A stretch of DNA of 61,882 bases from the NCBI GenBank assembly GCA_025999255.1, contig BNXB01000003.1, forward strand, positions 1-61,882, written 5' to 3'. Below, one piece after another: positions 8,393 through 17,046 of this stretch. Numbering within the stretch: the stretch's first letter is position 1; each line of letters begins with the position of its first letter. The position numbers were made by a program, and so were the translations under genes. Under the pieces are notes generated by a model. The model was not told the origin of the DNA. It saw only the letters and a list, made by a program, of their open reading frames with translations, and did no database searches. Source of the stretch: Bacteroidia bacterium (GTDB taxonomy: Bacteria; Bacteroidota; Bacteroidia; Bacteroidales; Azobacteroidaceae).

Positions 8393-9724
8393 TCAACTAT
8401 CTATCAGCCTCACATGCTTCAGAAACTTCCCACTCCAATCAACTAAAAATATCGGAATATTCAGTAGATTATCATCCCGTTTTATATTGTTTTTTGAATA
8501 ACGAATTCGAAGTTTCGGATGGTACAAGCTATTGTAAATAAAAAGACTTTTTCCATTGGTATTTTGTGCAGACTTTACTTCAATTGGAAGAATCCGGTCG
8601 TTGTTCTGAATAATGAAATCAACTTCGGCTTTCCCCTCAGAAACCCAATAACGTGGAGTAACTTCAAATTGAGTGACTAACGATTGTAATACAAAGTTTT
8701 CAGCCATAGCACCCTTAAATTCGGTATATATCGGACTTCCCGACAAAACAGTATCGGGGGACAATCGGGCTAAACGCCTTAACAATCCAACATCGGAAAG
8801 ATAAATTTTGAATGCAGAAATATCATCATATGCCGATAGTGGAAGAAATGGTTTGATATTAGCAAATACACGGTGTATGAGTCCGGCATGTTGTAGCCAC
8901 AACAGAGCATCTTCGTATTCTCTTGCTCTTGCTCCCGGTTTTACCAACTTATAAACAAATTTCCGGTTCTCTTTTGATAGTTGTGATGGGATTGAATTCC
9001 AGATGCTTGTGATACGGGGAATTTCTTTCGTTTCTGCATGTTTTGAAAAATCCAACGCATAAGCATTTAATATGTTTTGCAGCGTCTTTTCAACCGCACT
9101 CATCCCGCTGTTTTCAAGTAAGTCAGATACCGCCTGTGGCATTCCTCCCGATATTTGATATTTATTGTAAGACTCTCCCAAACGGTTGAAAACAATGGAA
9201 GGCAACTCTTCCAGACTATTCATTTCTTCTACATATTTGAAAATGTCAGGTGATTCTGTTGCCAGAAATTCTTTGAATGTCACAGGGTACATTTGTAGAA
9301 AATCGACTTTCCCTACCGGAAAAGAATCTCCTTTAGAAAGTGTTACCCCTAATAATGAGCCAGCAGCAATTACGGCATATTCCGGTGCATTTTCACAGAA
9401 ATATTTCAGACTGTTGAGAGCTTCGTTACATTCCTGTATTTCGTCAAATATAATAAGCGTTGTTTCTGGATTTATTCCGGTATTGGTATGCAGAGCCAAT
9501 TGTCCAAGTATTCGTTCTACATTTTTTGTCGAGACAAAAATATCTTTCAATTCCTTTATTTCCTCAAAGTTAAAATAGGCTATTGATTTGAAATAGCGCT
9601 TTCCAAACTCTTTCATAATCCAAGTTTTACCTATTTGCCGGGCGCCTTTCAATATCAATGGTTTCCTATTCTTTCCGGACTTCCATTTTTCAAGCAGATT
9701 AATTATTTCTCTTTCTATTGCCAT
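8393..9724 (-). CDS. AAA-family ATPase with DUF4143 C-terminal domain
   Basis: The 443-residue product has an N-terminal AAA_14 ATPase module with Walker A (GARQIGKT) and Walker B (LIIFDEIQE). A DUF4143 domain follows, whose end resembles a PD-(D/E)xK nuclease core (VSEGKAEVDFIIQNNDRI, then PIEVKSAQN). Such proteins are abundant and variable in Bacteroidota and archaea, and their role is unknown. ATG 9724 is preferred; a GTG at 9733 would add three residues. It stands alone between mnmA and a tRNA, with its own promoter and a palindromic leader. Confidence 0.9.
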   Translation of the reverse strand: MAIEREIINLLEKWKSGKNRKPLILKGARQIGKTWIMKEFGKRYFKSIAYFNFEEIKELKDIFVSTKNVERILGQLALHTNTGINPETTLIIFDEIQECNEALNSLKYFCENAPEYAVIAAGSLLGVTLSKGDSFPVGKVDFLQMYPVTFKEFLATESPDIFKYVEEMNSLEELPSIVFNRLGESYNKYQISGGMPQAVSDLLENSGMSAVEKTLQNILNAYALDFSKHAETKEIPRITSIWNSIPSQLSKENRKFVYKLVKPGARAREYEDALLWLQHAGLIHRVFANIKPFLPLSAYDDISAFKIYLSDVGLLRRLARLSPDTVLSGSPIYTEFKGAMAENFVLQSLVTQFEVTPRYWVSEGKAEVDFIIQNNDRILPIEVKSAQNTNGKSLFIYNSLYHPKLRIRYSKNNIKRDDNLLNIPIFLVDWSGKFLKHVRLIDS

Positions 9725-9740
9725 ATTGATCACGTTTTAT

Positions 9741-9795
9741 GTTCCTTAAATGTGATTTTTTACACATATTAGGAACGAAATATGTGACAAAGATA
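9741..9795 (-). promoter_or_regulatory. promoter and palindromic leader of the DUF4143 ATPase gene
   Basis: On the minus strand TATCTTTG (9788-9795) is a good -7 box. Between it and the start lie two overlapping inverted repeats. One has 14-nt arms at 9741-9754 and 9763-9776 (GTTCCT / AGGAAC outside, ATGTG / CACAT inside, two mismatches). The other is ACATATT-8 nt-AATATGT at 9764-9785. They share an arm and are mutually exclusive as hairpins; either could be an operator for a dimeric regulator. Confidence 0.45.
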
Positions 9796-9973
9796 AGAAT
9801 ATTTTGATAATTTAATTATCTGACACCTTGAAAATCACAATTTTACTTTCTCATTACCTTCCAAAAGATAAGCAGTAAACACCAATACACAATACAGCCA
9901 ATAGTGATATCCAGCGACATTTAGAATCACAAGAAGAGCTTATATTTGCATTCAGGAGAAAATAAACTATAAA
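9796..9973. other. gene-free spacer
   Basis: With its flanks this is part of a 300-bp gene-free stretch between the ATPase gene and tRNA-Leu. I see no open frame with family features and no repeat here; the functional sites are the promoter to its left and the terminator to its right. Confidence 0.6.
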
Positions 9974-10007
9974 AAAACTCCTGAAAACCAATGATTTTCA
10001 GGAGTTT
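9974..10007 (-). terminator. Rho-independent terminator after tRNA-Leu
   Basis: Read on the minus strand, a 13-bp stem (arms 9995-10007 and 9975-9987, containing ACTCCTGAAAA and its complement) with a 7-nt loop runs into a T tract. It lies 26 bp past the 3' end of tRNA-Leu. Confidence 0.85.
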
Positions 10008-10032
10008 ACTTTGTTTTGCAATTTTCTGTTCG

Positions 10033-10114
10033 TGCGGCTGAAGGGACTCGAACCCCCACGCCTTTCAGCACCAGATCCTAAGTCTGGCGTGGCTACCAAT
10101 TACACCACAGCCGC
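10033..10114 (-). tRNA. tRNA-Leu (anticodon UAG)
   Basis: The minus strand folds as a class II tRNA. Acceptor arms are GCGGCTG / CAGCCGC with discriminator A, the D arm carries GTAATTGGTAG, and the anticodon stem CCAGA/TCTGG encloses loop CTTAGGA (anticodon TAG). A long variable arm (TGCTGAAAGGCG) and T loop TTCGAGT follow. CCA is not encoded. The long variable arm supports leucine. Confidence 0.95.
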
Positions 10115-10143
10115 GAAAGAGGATGCAAAGGTACGGATTTTTT

Positions 10144-11181
10144 TTAATTTGCCAAAGGATTTTTCGAATTTGATTTCCTATTCAAAATTGCTCTGGCCGC
10201 TTCAATAATGGTATCACGACCCTTATGAACCTCCTTTTCATCCAATTCGACATAAACATCCGGTTGGATTCCGAATTCAATCTGCTGCATCGAGGCGTCA
10301 AAACTGGGACAAGCAGACAATCTGACCGACCAGCCATTCGGCAACTCGGAAGAAAACGGCAATCCTCCGCCTCCTCCCGTCTGATCACCCATAATGGTAA
10401 CATGAGGAGCATAACGCATCGAATTCACAAAATCGTTTGTGGCGCTATAACATCTTCGGTTTGTAAGCACAATAACCGGTTTCAGATATCGAATGCGGAG
10501 CGATGGTTCGATATACTTTGCAAAAGGTTTGGAAAAGTCATTGTGACCCTGTCCTGTCTTATGTTGAATATACCCTGTCAATGTTTTATCTTCAAAAAAA
10601 CGGGCGGCCAGTTTATCTGCATTGGACAAAGTACCTCCCCCATTATCCCGCACATCGATTATAAGTCCATGACACTTCGACAAACTATAAAGAATATAAT
10701 CCAGGTTCAATTCCCCCAATCCGGAAGAAAAATCACCGTAATACAAGTAACCGATACTATCGCTCAGCATCGTATATCGAATTCCTCCTGCTATCCGGTA
10801 ATTTGTTCCGAGATATTCCTTTTCAATCAGCTGCAGGTGGAAATTCGGCTCGTAATCTTCAAACCACTTCCAGTAACGCCCGATATCAAAAGGAGAATAA
10901 AGATTTACATGCCCGTCCTTCAACTCCTGTAACATCTCATCCATGAGATAAAACAAAGAGTCGGTCGACATGCTACGAGTAACACGTTTCGAATAATCGA
11001 CATAAATCTGATCCCAGTTGACATCTTTATACTCGAAAAAACAATACCGCTGATCCATAATCTTCCAAAGCGCATCGAAATTTCCCTGAGGAGTATTTTC
11101 AAAGTGCTCGGTATCCACACATGATCCCAGAATGATACATACACAGAATAATGGAATAATATGTCTAATCGAAAACACCAT
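10144..11181 (-). CDS. S41-family (C-terminal processing type) peptidase lipoprotein
   Basis: The 345-residue product begins with a lipoprotein signal (hydrophobic run ending LGSC, Cys about 21). Then come a helical region, DGHVNLYS, a core strand LIIDVRDNGGG, and the serine-protease signature NRRCYSATNDFVNSM whose Ser is the likely nucleophile, with GDQTGGGGGLP downstream. No PDZ domain is apparent. Members of this Bacteroidota family are secreted, membrane-anchored peptidases with unknown targets. It overlaps the preceding gene by 17 bp, so the two are probably coupled and expressed with the topoisomerase gene upstream. Confidence 0.88.
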   Translation of the reverse strand: MVFSIRHIIPLFCVCIILGSCVDTEHFENTPQGNFDALWKIMDQRYCFFEYKDVNWDQIYVDYSKRVTRSMSTDSLFYLMDEMLQELKDGHVNLYSPFDIGRYWKWFEDYEPNFHLQLIEKEYLGTNYRIAGGIRYTMLSDSIGYLYYGDFSSGLGELNLDYILYSLSKCHGLIIDVRDNGGGTLSNADKLAARFFEDKTLTGYIQHKTGQGHNDFSKPFAKYIEPSLRIRYLKPVIVLTNRRCYSATNDFVNSMRYAPHVTIMGDQTGGGGGLPFSSELPNGWSVRLSACPSFDASMQQIEFGIQPDVYVELDEKEVHKGRDTIIEAARAILNRKSNSKNPLAN

Positions 11182-12016
11182 TATATTTGTTTTTAGGCCG
11201 TTTTTTACCCCCTACACTAAAAAAATCTTTCGAAAATCCGATACAAAACACATTCGTATGTACACGGGTTTGGAGATCATTAATATTTGTTTCGTAAATA
11301 GTATTCATATACGTCAGCCGTAACATTACCGAACTGAATGGAAATTCAACCGATAAAATATTACGCATTGATGTCTGGTTATGGAACGAAGCAAGATGTA
11401 CCAAATCATCGTCGTCGCCCAAACTGATTTCATAATAAGATTGACCGTAGTGCGGAGAAAACATCATTCCGGCAAAGGGTACATTCAACTGATAACGTAA
11501 CCTGACCGGTTGCGATTTGATTTCAAACTGGTAAGCCGCTATTCCCGAAAGATTCAGGTTAAGGTGAGCCTTCCCGGTAGCAGGGTTATTACCGTTACGC
11601 GAATTATAAATAAAACCAAGCAGCCCAGCTGCCTGCATCCCGGCAAACAACTGTAATTTAGGAACAACCGGATTGAACCGGTAATGTAATCCGTAGGCAT
11701 ATTCAATAAAACCCGAATAATCGGATGCAGTCTCCGGTTCATTCATAGAATAACCAAAATCAAGATTGAACTGGTGCTGTGCAGCGATATGTCCATTCAT
11801 CATTCCCGTCATCTTGATTTGTTCATGGAACAGATCATAAGCTGAACCTTTATACTTCAGAGGAGAAAGATAACTATCATAAACAGATATACCGCCAATC
11901 CCCAACGTAGTAGATTGATAAACCAGATTAACAGGCCTCCCTTCACTCTCTTGCTGCTGTGAGAAACAGGGAAAGATCAAAAAAAATAATCCGAGACACA
12001 ACACTACGTTTCTCAT
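11165..12016 (-). CDS. secreted beta-rich protein, DUF3316-like
   Basis: The 283-residue product has a Sec signal peptide (VVLCLGLFFLIFPCFSQQ) and alternating hydrophobic strands with many Tyr/Phe and Gly, ending in an aromatic strand (NVFCIGFSKDFFSVG). It looks like an outer-membrane beta-barrel or periplasmic beta protein. From memory it resembles DUF3316 proteins of Bacteroidales; I am moderately sure of that name and no function is known. It lies 23 bp after the topoisomerase gene and overlaps the S41 peptidase gene by 17 bp. Confidence 0.65.
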   Translation of the reverse strand: MRNVVLCLGLFFLIFPCFSQQQESEGRPVNLVYQSTTLGIGGISVYDSYLSPLKYKGSAYDLFHEQIKMTGMMNGHIAAQHQFNLDFGYSMNEPETASDYSGFIEYAYGLHYRFNPVVPKLQLFAGMQAAGLLGFIYNSRNGNNPATGKAHLNLNLSGIAAYQFEIKSQPVRLRYQLNVPFAGMMFSPHYGQSYYEISLGDDDDLVHLASFHNQTSMRNILSVEFPFSSVMLRLTYMNTIYETNINDLQTRVHTNVFCIGFSKDFFSVGGKKRPKNKYNGVFD

Positions 12017-12039
12017 GAGATTTTCATGTTATCTTTATT

Positions 12040-14718
12040 CTAGAATAATTTCATCTGGCCAGTTATTTCATCCAGGATATCGGAAGAGCTCTTATCATCT
12101 TCCAACTCGATATCCACCTCCTGAGTTACCTGCTGCAATTCTTCCGGTTCAGGGAAACGAATTGGTTCCAATTCATTGACGGTTTCTATTTCATACGTTG
12201 TGATACGCTTCCCTTTAGCTTTAAAACTTTTTACTCCGATAAATTCCTCCACATCAAGAATCAGAGTCTCCCGGAAATTATCATGACCTCCGAAAATCAC
12301 TTCTATTCTCGGATATACCGTATCCATGAGTAAAATTAATCTGGAATCCGGATTGTCTCCCAGGAAGTTCTGCTTTTTAGAATTACTTTCAAATGTAAAT
12401 CGCTTCAGATAAGGATTTCCCTGTTGTTCTGCATCAAATAATACTGCCGACCAAACCTTATTCTGATCATATTTTTCTATCGCCAGGATATGATCGTCGT
12501 AATGATTACCCGAATCAAAATTGGTAGTATAGAAATCTCCGTTTTTATGAACTACCTGAACCAAATCATCAGCGAAAAATTCCCCTAAATACTCACCGCG
12601 CCCATCGTAATTGATCCTCAGGACATCCCGATCGAACCATACCTGACGCCCTCCAAGTGTAGAACCGCCTTTTTGTTTCAATGAGATTTTGTGTACTTCC
12701 GCTTTTGTCAGGATGTTCCCCATCGATTGGCGTCCTTTAATTGCTATTTCGCTGAAATCCTTGTCAAAAACCAACAATTTCTGACGTGGTTTGGGTTTGA
12801 GGATCACTTTAATCGTTTCCGCTTCCCCATTCGGATTTGCTGAAAAATAAGCGATACGGCTACCGGGAGTTCCCTGTGTCAGATCGTATTCCTTATCCCG
12901 CGTAACTCCGGTCACGGCAAATCGCTTGATGTAGTACGGAATCAGTTTACCATCGCGATATACCACATTGTAGATAGTACGGTTGTCATTACGCTTGAAA
13001 ACATTGAGGTACAATACATTCTTACCTACAAACATTTTCTCACTGATTTTCACTACTTTATATTTTCCGTCTTTGAAGAAAATAATGATATCGTCGATAT
13101 CCGAACAATTACAGATATATTCATCTTTTTTCAATCCGTAACCGATAAAACCTTCTTCACGGTTGATATACAATTTTTCATTCGCCTCTACTACCTTTGC
13201 CGCTTCAATCGTGTCGAAATTCCTCAGTTCTGTTTTCCTTGGATAATTTTTACCGTATTTTTCCTTCAGATTACTAAACCAGCTTATTGTATATTCTACA
13301 ATATGGTCGAGATGGTATTTAATCTTTTCAATTTGTTCCTTATAATTAGCAATCGAATCATCGGCCTTATCCTTATTGAATTTCAGAATACGTCCCATTT
13401 TAATTTCAAGTAACCGGATAATATCATCACGGGTAATTTCCCGGATAAAACCGGGTTTAAAGGGTTCGAGACGTTTATCAATGTGAATTACGGCGTCGTC
13501 TATGGTTTTGGCGTTTTCAAATTCCTTATCTTTGTAAATCCGTTCTTCGATGAATATTTTTTCCAGAGAAGCAAAGAGAAGGCTCTCTTCCAATTCTCCT
13601 TTTTGAATTTCAAGTTCAAGTTTCAACAGTTTCAGGGTATTATCCGCACAATGCTTCAATACATCCGAAATATTCATAAAGTGAGGCCTATCATCCTCTA
13701 TAATACAACAGTTGGGAGATATACTGACTTCACAATCCGTAAAGGCGTACAAGGCATCGATCGTTTTATCGGATGATACTCCAGGGGCCAGATGAATCAG
13801 GATTTCCACGTTTTTGGCCGTCATATCATCCACTTTCCGTATTTTAATTTTTCCCCGATCGTTGGCTTTAAGAATAGATTCGGTTAATGTTGTCGTCGTT
13901 TTTCCGAATGGAATTTCCGTAACAGCCAGTGTCTTATTGTCGATTTTATTGATTTTTGCACGGATTTTCACCGAACCGCCACGTTCTCCATCGTTGTATT
14001 TCCCTACATCGATGTAACCTCCTGTCTGGAAATCGGGATAAAGTTTAAAATTCTCCCCATTCAGGGATGCAATCGAAGCATCAATCAACTCATTAAAATT
14101 ATGCGGAAGGACTTTTGAGGAAAGACCCACTGCAATACCTTCGACTCCTTGCGCCAATAACAAAGGGAACTTTACCGGCAAAGTAACAGGTTCTTTATTT
14201 CTTCCATCGTACGAAAGTTTCCATTCCGTTGTCTTCGGATTGAAAACAACATCCAATGCAAATTTGGAAAGACGGGCTTCGATGTAACGGGAAGCTGCCG
14301 CACCGTCACCTGTCAGGATATTTCCCCAGTTTCCCTGACAGTCGATAAGTAAATCTTTTTGTCCCAATTGTACCAAAGCATCCCCGATAGAAGCATCTCC
14401 ATGAGGGTGGAACTTCATCGTTTCCCCGACAATATTCGCGACTTTATTATATCGTCCGTCTTCCAGCCTGCGCATTGTGTGCAAGATACGACGTTGAACC
14501 GGTTTCAATCCGTCGTTGATATGCGGCACGGCACGCTCCAGAATCACATAAGAAGCATAATCCAAAAACCAGCTTTGATACATTCCGGATAATTGATATT
14601 TGCTTACCGTATCTGTCTGAACGGGAACTTTGTAATCGGAATGTCCATCTCCCGGGAGATCGACATTCCCCATGTTTTCATTTTCTGTATTTTCGGGAAT
14701 ATTATCTGTTTCTTCCAT
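12040..14718 (-). CDS. parC: DNA gyrase/topoisomerase IV subunit A (ParC-type)
   Basis: This 892-residue DNA-cleaving subunit of a type II topoisomerase has the winged-helix region GLKPVQRRILHTMRRL, the quinolone-region helix GDASIGDALVQL, and catalytic Tyr145 in AAASRYIEARLS. A tower and coiled-coil region follow, then a C-terminal domain with propeller-like repeats ending in an acidic tail. It breaks and rejoins the G segment during decatenation and supercoil control, together with a ParE/GyrB-type subunit not in this window. I choose ParC over GyrA from the divergent N-terminus and the short degenerate C-terminal domain typical of the Bacteroidota topo IV A subunit; separating the two with certainty needs an alignment. 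Confidence 0.9.
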   Translation of the reverse strand: MEETDNIPENTENENMGNVDLPGDGHSDYKVPVQTDTVSKYQLSGMYQSWFLDYASYVILERAVPHINDGLKPVQRRILHTMRRLEDGRYNKVANIVGETMKFHPHGDASIGDALVQLGQKDLLIDCQGNWGNILTGDGAAASRYIEARLSKFALDVVFNPKTTEWKLSYDGRNKEPVTLPVKFPLLLAQGVEGIAVGLSSKVLPHNFNELIDASIASLNGENFKLYPDFQTGGYIDVGKYNDGERGGSVKIRAKINKIDNKTLAVTEIPFGKTTTTLTESILKANDRGKIKIRKVDDMTAKNVEILIHLAPGVSSDKTIDALYAFTDCEVSISPNCCIIEDDRPHFMNISDVLKHCADNTLKLLKLELEIQKGELEESLLFASLEKIFIEERIYKDKEFENAKTIDDAVIHIDKRLEPFKPGFIREITRDDIIRLLEIKMGRILKFNKDKADDSIANYKEQIEKIKYHLDHIVEYTISWFSNLKEKYGKNYPRKTELRNFDTIEAAKVVEANEKLYINREEGFIGYGLKKDEYICNCSDIDDIIIFFKDGKYKVVKISEKMFVGKNVLYLNVFKRNDNRTIYNVVYRDGKLIPYYIKRFAVTGVTRDKEYDLTQGTPGSRIAYFSANPNGEAETIKVILKPKPRQKLLVFDKDFSEIAIKGRQSMGNILTKAEVHKISLKQKGGSTLGGRQVWFDRDVLRINYDGRGEYLGEFFADDLVQVVHKNGDFYTTNFDSGNHYDDHILAIEKYDQNKVWSAVLFDAEQQGNPYLKRFTFESNSKKQNFLGDNPDSRLILLMDTVYPRIEVIFGGHDNFRETLILDVEEFIGVKSFKAKGKRITTYEIETVNELEPIRFPEPEELQQVTQEVDIELEDDKSSSDILDEITGQMKLF

Positions 14719-14740
14719 GTATCAGTTTTTGCTTGACCTG

Positions 14741-14748
14741 CAAATATA
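14741..14748 (-). promoter_or_regulatory. candidate parC promoter (-7 box)
   Basis: TATATTTG on the minus strand, 22 bp before the ATG, fits TAnnTTTG. No clear -33 box is visible. Confidence 0.45.
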
Positions 14749-14804
14749 CATTATAAAATTCAGAAATGAAAAAATGAAGGGGATGAAAAGATTTATTAAT
14801 ATCC

Positions 14805-15881
14805 TTAATTATCGGATGTCAGATCTAATTTTTCATTGTCTGAGCCTTTTTCGAAATAGTGTTTTTTAAGCGGATTTATATTGATCTCATCATCTGTTTT
14901 CCTGTTTCTCAGGATATCAATTGTAAGATATATTGCATTCAGGAGAGTTCCTTCCGGAGCCATATTTTGTCCGGTAATATCAAACGAAGGGCCTAGATTT
15001 GGAGCTGTTCTGACGATCGGAAGTCCAGCGCTGAAATAAACTCCATCTTCTGAAGCAAGAGTTTTGAATGGAATCAGTCCCTGATCGTAATACATGGTTA
15101 ATATGGCGTCGAATTTAATGTAATGGCTTGAACCGAAGAATTCATCGGAAGCATAAGGGCCAAAGCAAAATATTCCGGATTTGGAAGCCTTCTCCATAGC
15201 TGGAATAATTTGTTCCGTTTCCTCTTTTCCCGGATTTTCCGGAGTAGCATTAGGGTTGAGTGATAACACTGCAATCCGTGGAGCAGAAACGGCAAAATCT
15301 CGTATCAGACTGGTTTGTAAATCGGAAAGTTTTTTGAATATCAGATCTTCTTTCATGTTAACCGGAACTTCCGACAAAGGTACATTTCCCGTAACAAGAG
15401 CTATTCTCAGATTGTCTTTTACCAAAATACCCAAAGATTGATCGGTTTTTCCGATTGCAGTTTCCAGAAATGCTGTCTGTCCGGAGTATTTGATTCCGTT
15501 TTTCTCAATTTCGTTAATGATTGCCGGTAAGGTGATGATTGCGTCGATTATTCCTTCATTCACATCTCTTACAGCTCTTTCCAGCGATTGTATAGCCGCA
15601 TTACCCGATTCCGGAGTGTATTTGCCAAATTCGACCTTTACTTCATCATCAACACAATTAATAATGTTCAACCGGTTCTGGACGGCATCTGTTGCGTGAT
15701 CTATGGCATGCAGATTAATAGTTTGCATCTCCAGCGCTTTCCGGTGGTAGGCTGCAACTTTTGACGAACCATAGAGTACCGGAGTAAAAAGTTCGACAAC
15801 CCGTGAATCCGAAAATACTTTAAGAATCATTTCATAACCTATACCATTGGTGTCTCCGTGGGTAATACCTATTTTATACAT
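14805..15881 (-). CDS. pdxA: 4-hydroxythreonine-4-phosphate dehydrogenase PdxA
   Basis: This NAD-dependent enzyme of the DXP-dependent vitamin B6 pathway oxidises 4-phosphohydroxy-threonine before PdxJ acts. The 358-residue product shows GITHGDTNGIGYEMI at the N-terminus, KYSGQTAFLE, the metal/substrate segment MYYDQGLIPFK, and APNLGPSFDITG near the end. ATG 15881 is chosen because MYKIGITHGD aligns with the family; an upstream ATG at 15914 would overlap rlmN by 20 bp. It follows rlmN by 13 bp and is probably co-transcribed with it. Confidence 0.93.
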   Translation of the reverse strand: MYKIGITHGDTNGIGYEMILKVFSDSRVVELFTPVLYGSSKVAAYHRKALEMQTINLHAIDHATDAVQNRLNIINCVDDEVKVEFGKYTPESGNAAIQSLERAVRDVNEGIIDAIITLPAIINEIEKNGIKYSGQTAFLETAIGKTDQSLGILVKDNLRIALVTGNVPLSEVPVNMKEDLIFKKLSDLQTSLIRDFAVSAPRIAVLSLNPNATPENPGKEETEQIIPAMEKASKSGIFCFGPYASDEFFGSSHYIKFDAILTMYYDQGLIPFKTLASEDGVYFSAGLPIVRTAPNLGPSFDITGQNMAPEGTLLNAIYLTIDILRNRKTDDEININPLKKHYFEKGSDNEKLDLTSDN

Positions 15882-15894
15882 AAAGTTATCAGTT

Positions 15895-16938
15895 TTAAAA
15901 ACTTTCTCCTGCAAAGATACGACATTCTTTTGTGGAAAGCATTCCGCAGGCGGCTAAAATATCTTCTCCCCGTGAAGAACGGATTGTGCAGGTAATACCT
16001 TTGGATGACAGATAGTCCCTGAAAACGGGCATAGCAGCCGTATCGGAACTTTTCAGATCAACATCAGGTATTGCATGATATTTGATCAGGTTAACCCGGC
16101 AGGGAATACCTGCAAGAAGTTTTGCCAGGTCTTTAGCATGTTGAAGGTCGTCATTCAGTCCATTGAACATGATGTATTCGAATGAAACCCTGCGTTGATG
16201 GGAAAAATCATATTGTCGTATTAAATCCAGTATTTCCCGTATAGGATATGTCTTCTCAACCGGCATCAATGCTTTCCGTTCGTCGTCGTATGGGGAATGG
16301 ATACTAACTGCTAAATGGCACCGGCTTTCTTCAATAAAGCGTTTTAATCCGGGAATGATACCGATAGTGGAGACCGTAATGCGTTTAGGACTCCAGGCAT
16401 AGCCATAATCTCCGGTCAGGATTTCCAGTGCCCTGAATACTTCGTCCGTATTGTCCAATGGTTCTCCCATACCCATAAATACAATGTTCGTCAATCCGGA
16501 ATTTTCCGGAATCGATTGGATCTGGTTCAGGATCTCATCTGTTGTAAGATTTCCTGAAAACCCTTGTTTGCCGGTCATGCAGAACAGACAATTCATTTTA
16601 CATCCGATTTGAGAAGAAACACAGAGAGTTTCACGATCTTCTTCCGGAATGTAAACTGTTTCGATAAAGTGTCCTGATGTTGTTCTGAAGAGGTATTTTA
16701 TTGTACCGTCTTGGGATTCTTGTTTTTGTATGGGAGGTTGGGAACCGATAACAAACCGGGTCTTAAGTTTTTCCCGGTTAAGGATTGATAGATTACTCAT
16801 TTCATCAATGCTATCTGTTTTTTTCTTATATAGCCAATCCGATATTTGTTTGGCGGTATAAACCGGCATTCCCAATTCAGAAACTATCTGTTTGAGATCT
16901 CCGATCGTTTTACCGAGTAATCTTTCCTTGCTTTCCAT
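15895..16938 (-). CDS. rlmN: dual-specificity RNA methyltransferase RlmN
   Basis: This radical SAM enzyme methylates C2 of A2503 in 23S rRNA and of A37 in some tRNAs. The 347-residue product has the cluster motif C113-KMN-C117-LF-C120, VFMGMGEPLDN, the region SIHSPYDDERKALMPV, and the C-terminal catalytic Cys in ILAACGML that carries the methylene intermediate. Length and architecture are normal. The intergenic DNA upstream, toward the PpiD-like gene, is filled by a perfect inverted-repeat element. Confidence 0.95.
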   Translation of the reverse strand: MESKERLLGKTIGDLKQIVSELGMPVYTAKQISDWLYKKKTDSIDEMSNLSILNREKLKTRFVIGSQPPIQKQESQDGTIKYLFRTTSGHFIETVYIPEEDRETLCVSSQIGCKMNCLFCMTGKQGFSGNLTTDEILNQIQSIPENSGLTNIVFMGMGEPLDNTDEVFRALEILTGDYGYAWSPKRITVSTIGIIPGLKRFIEESRCHLAVSIHSPYDDERKALMPVEKTYPIREILDLIRQYDFSHQRRVSFEYIMFNGLNDDLQHAKDLAKLLAGIPCRVNLIKYHAIPDVDLKSSDTAAMPVFRDYLSSKGITCTIRSSRGEDILAACGMLSTKECRIFAGESF

Positions 16939-16951
16939 TGTATTTAAAAAA

Positions 16952-17037
16952 GTTTCACACAGATTCCACAGATTTGACTACGTCGATTTTCAATTCACGA
17001 ATATTTATTTGTCAAATCTGTGGAATCTGTGTGAAAC
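16952..17037. repeat. inverted-repeat element, copy 1 (86 bp)
   Basis: Perfect 27-bp inverted repeats occupy 16952-16978 and 17011-17037, beginning GTTTCACACAGATTCCACAG, with a 32-nt centre. Related ends and part of the centre recur at 39022-39141 and 58792-58895. It fills the rlmN / PpiD gap and has no coding capacity. It could end transcription as a hairpin, though no T tract follows. Confidence 0.85.
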
Positions 17038-17046
17038 CAAATCCGG

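Noticed and set aside
10225..10932. Plus-strand frame of 235 codons opposite the S41 peptidase
   Set aside because: The minus-strand peptidase has a signal peptide and catalytic motifs; the opposite frame has neither.
14150..14420. Possible quinolone-resistance change in the topoisomerase A subunit
   Set aside because: The helix GDASIGDALVQL is visible, but without a reference sequence for the species no substitution can be claimed.
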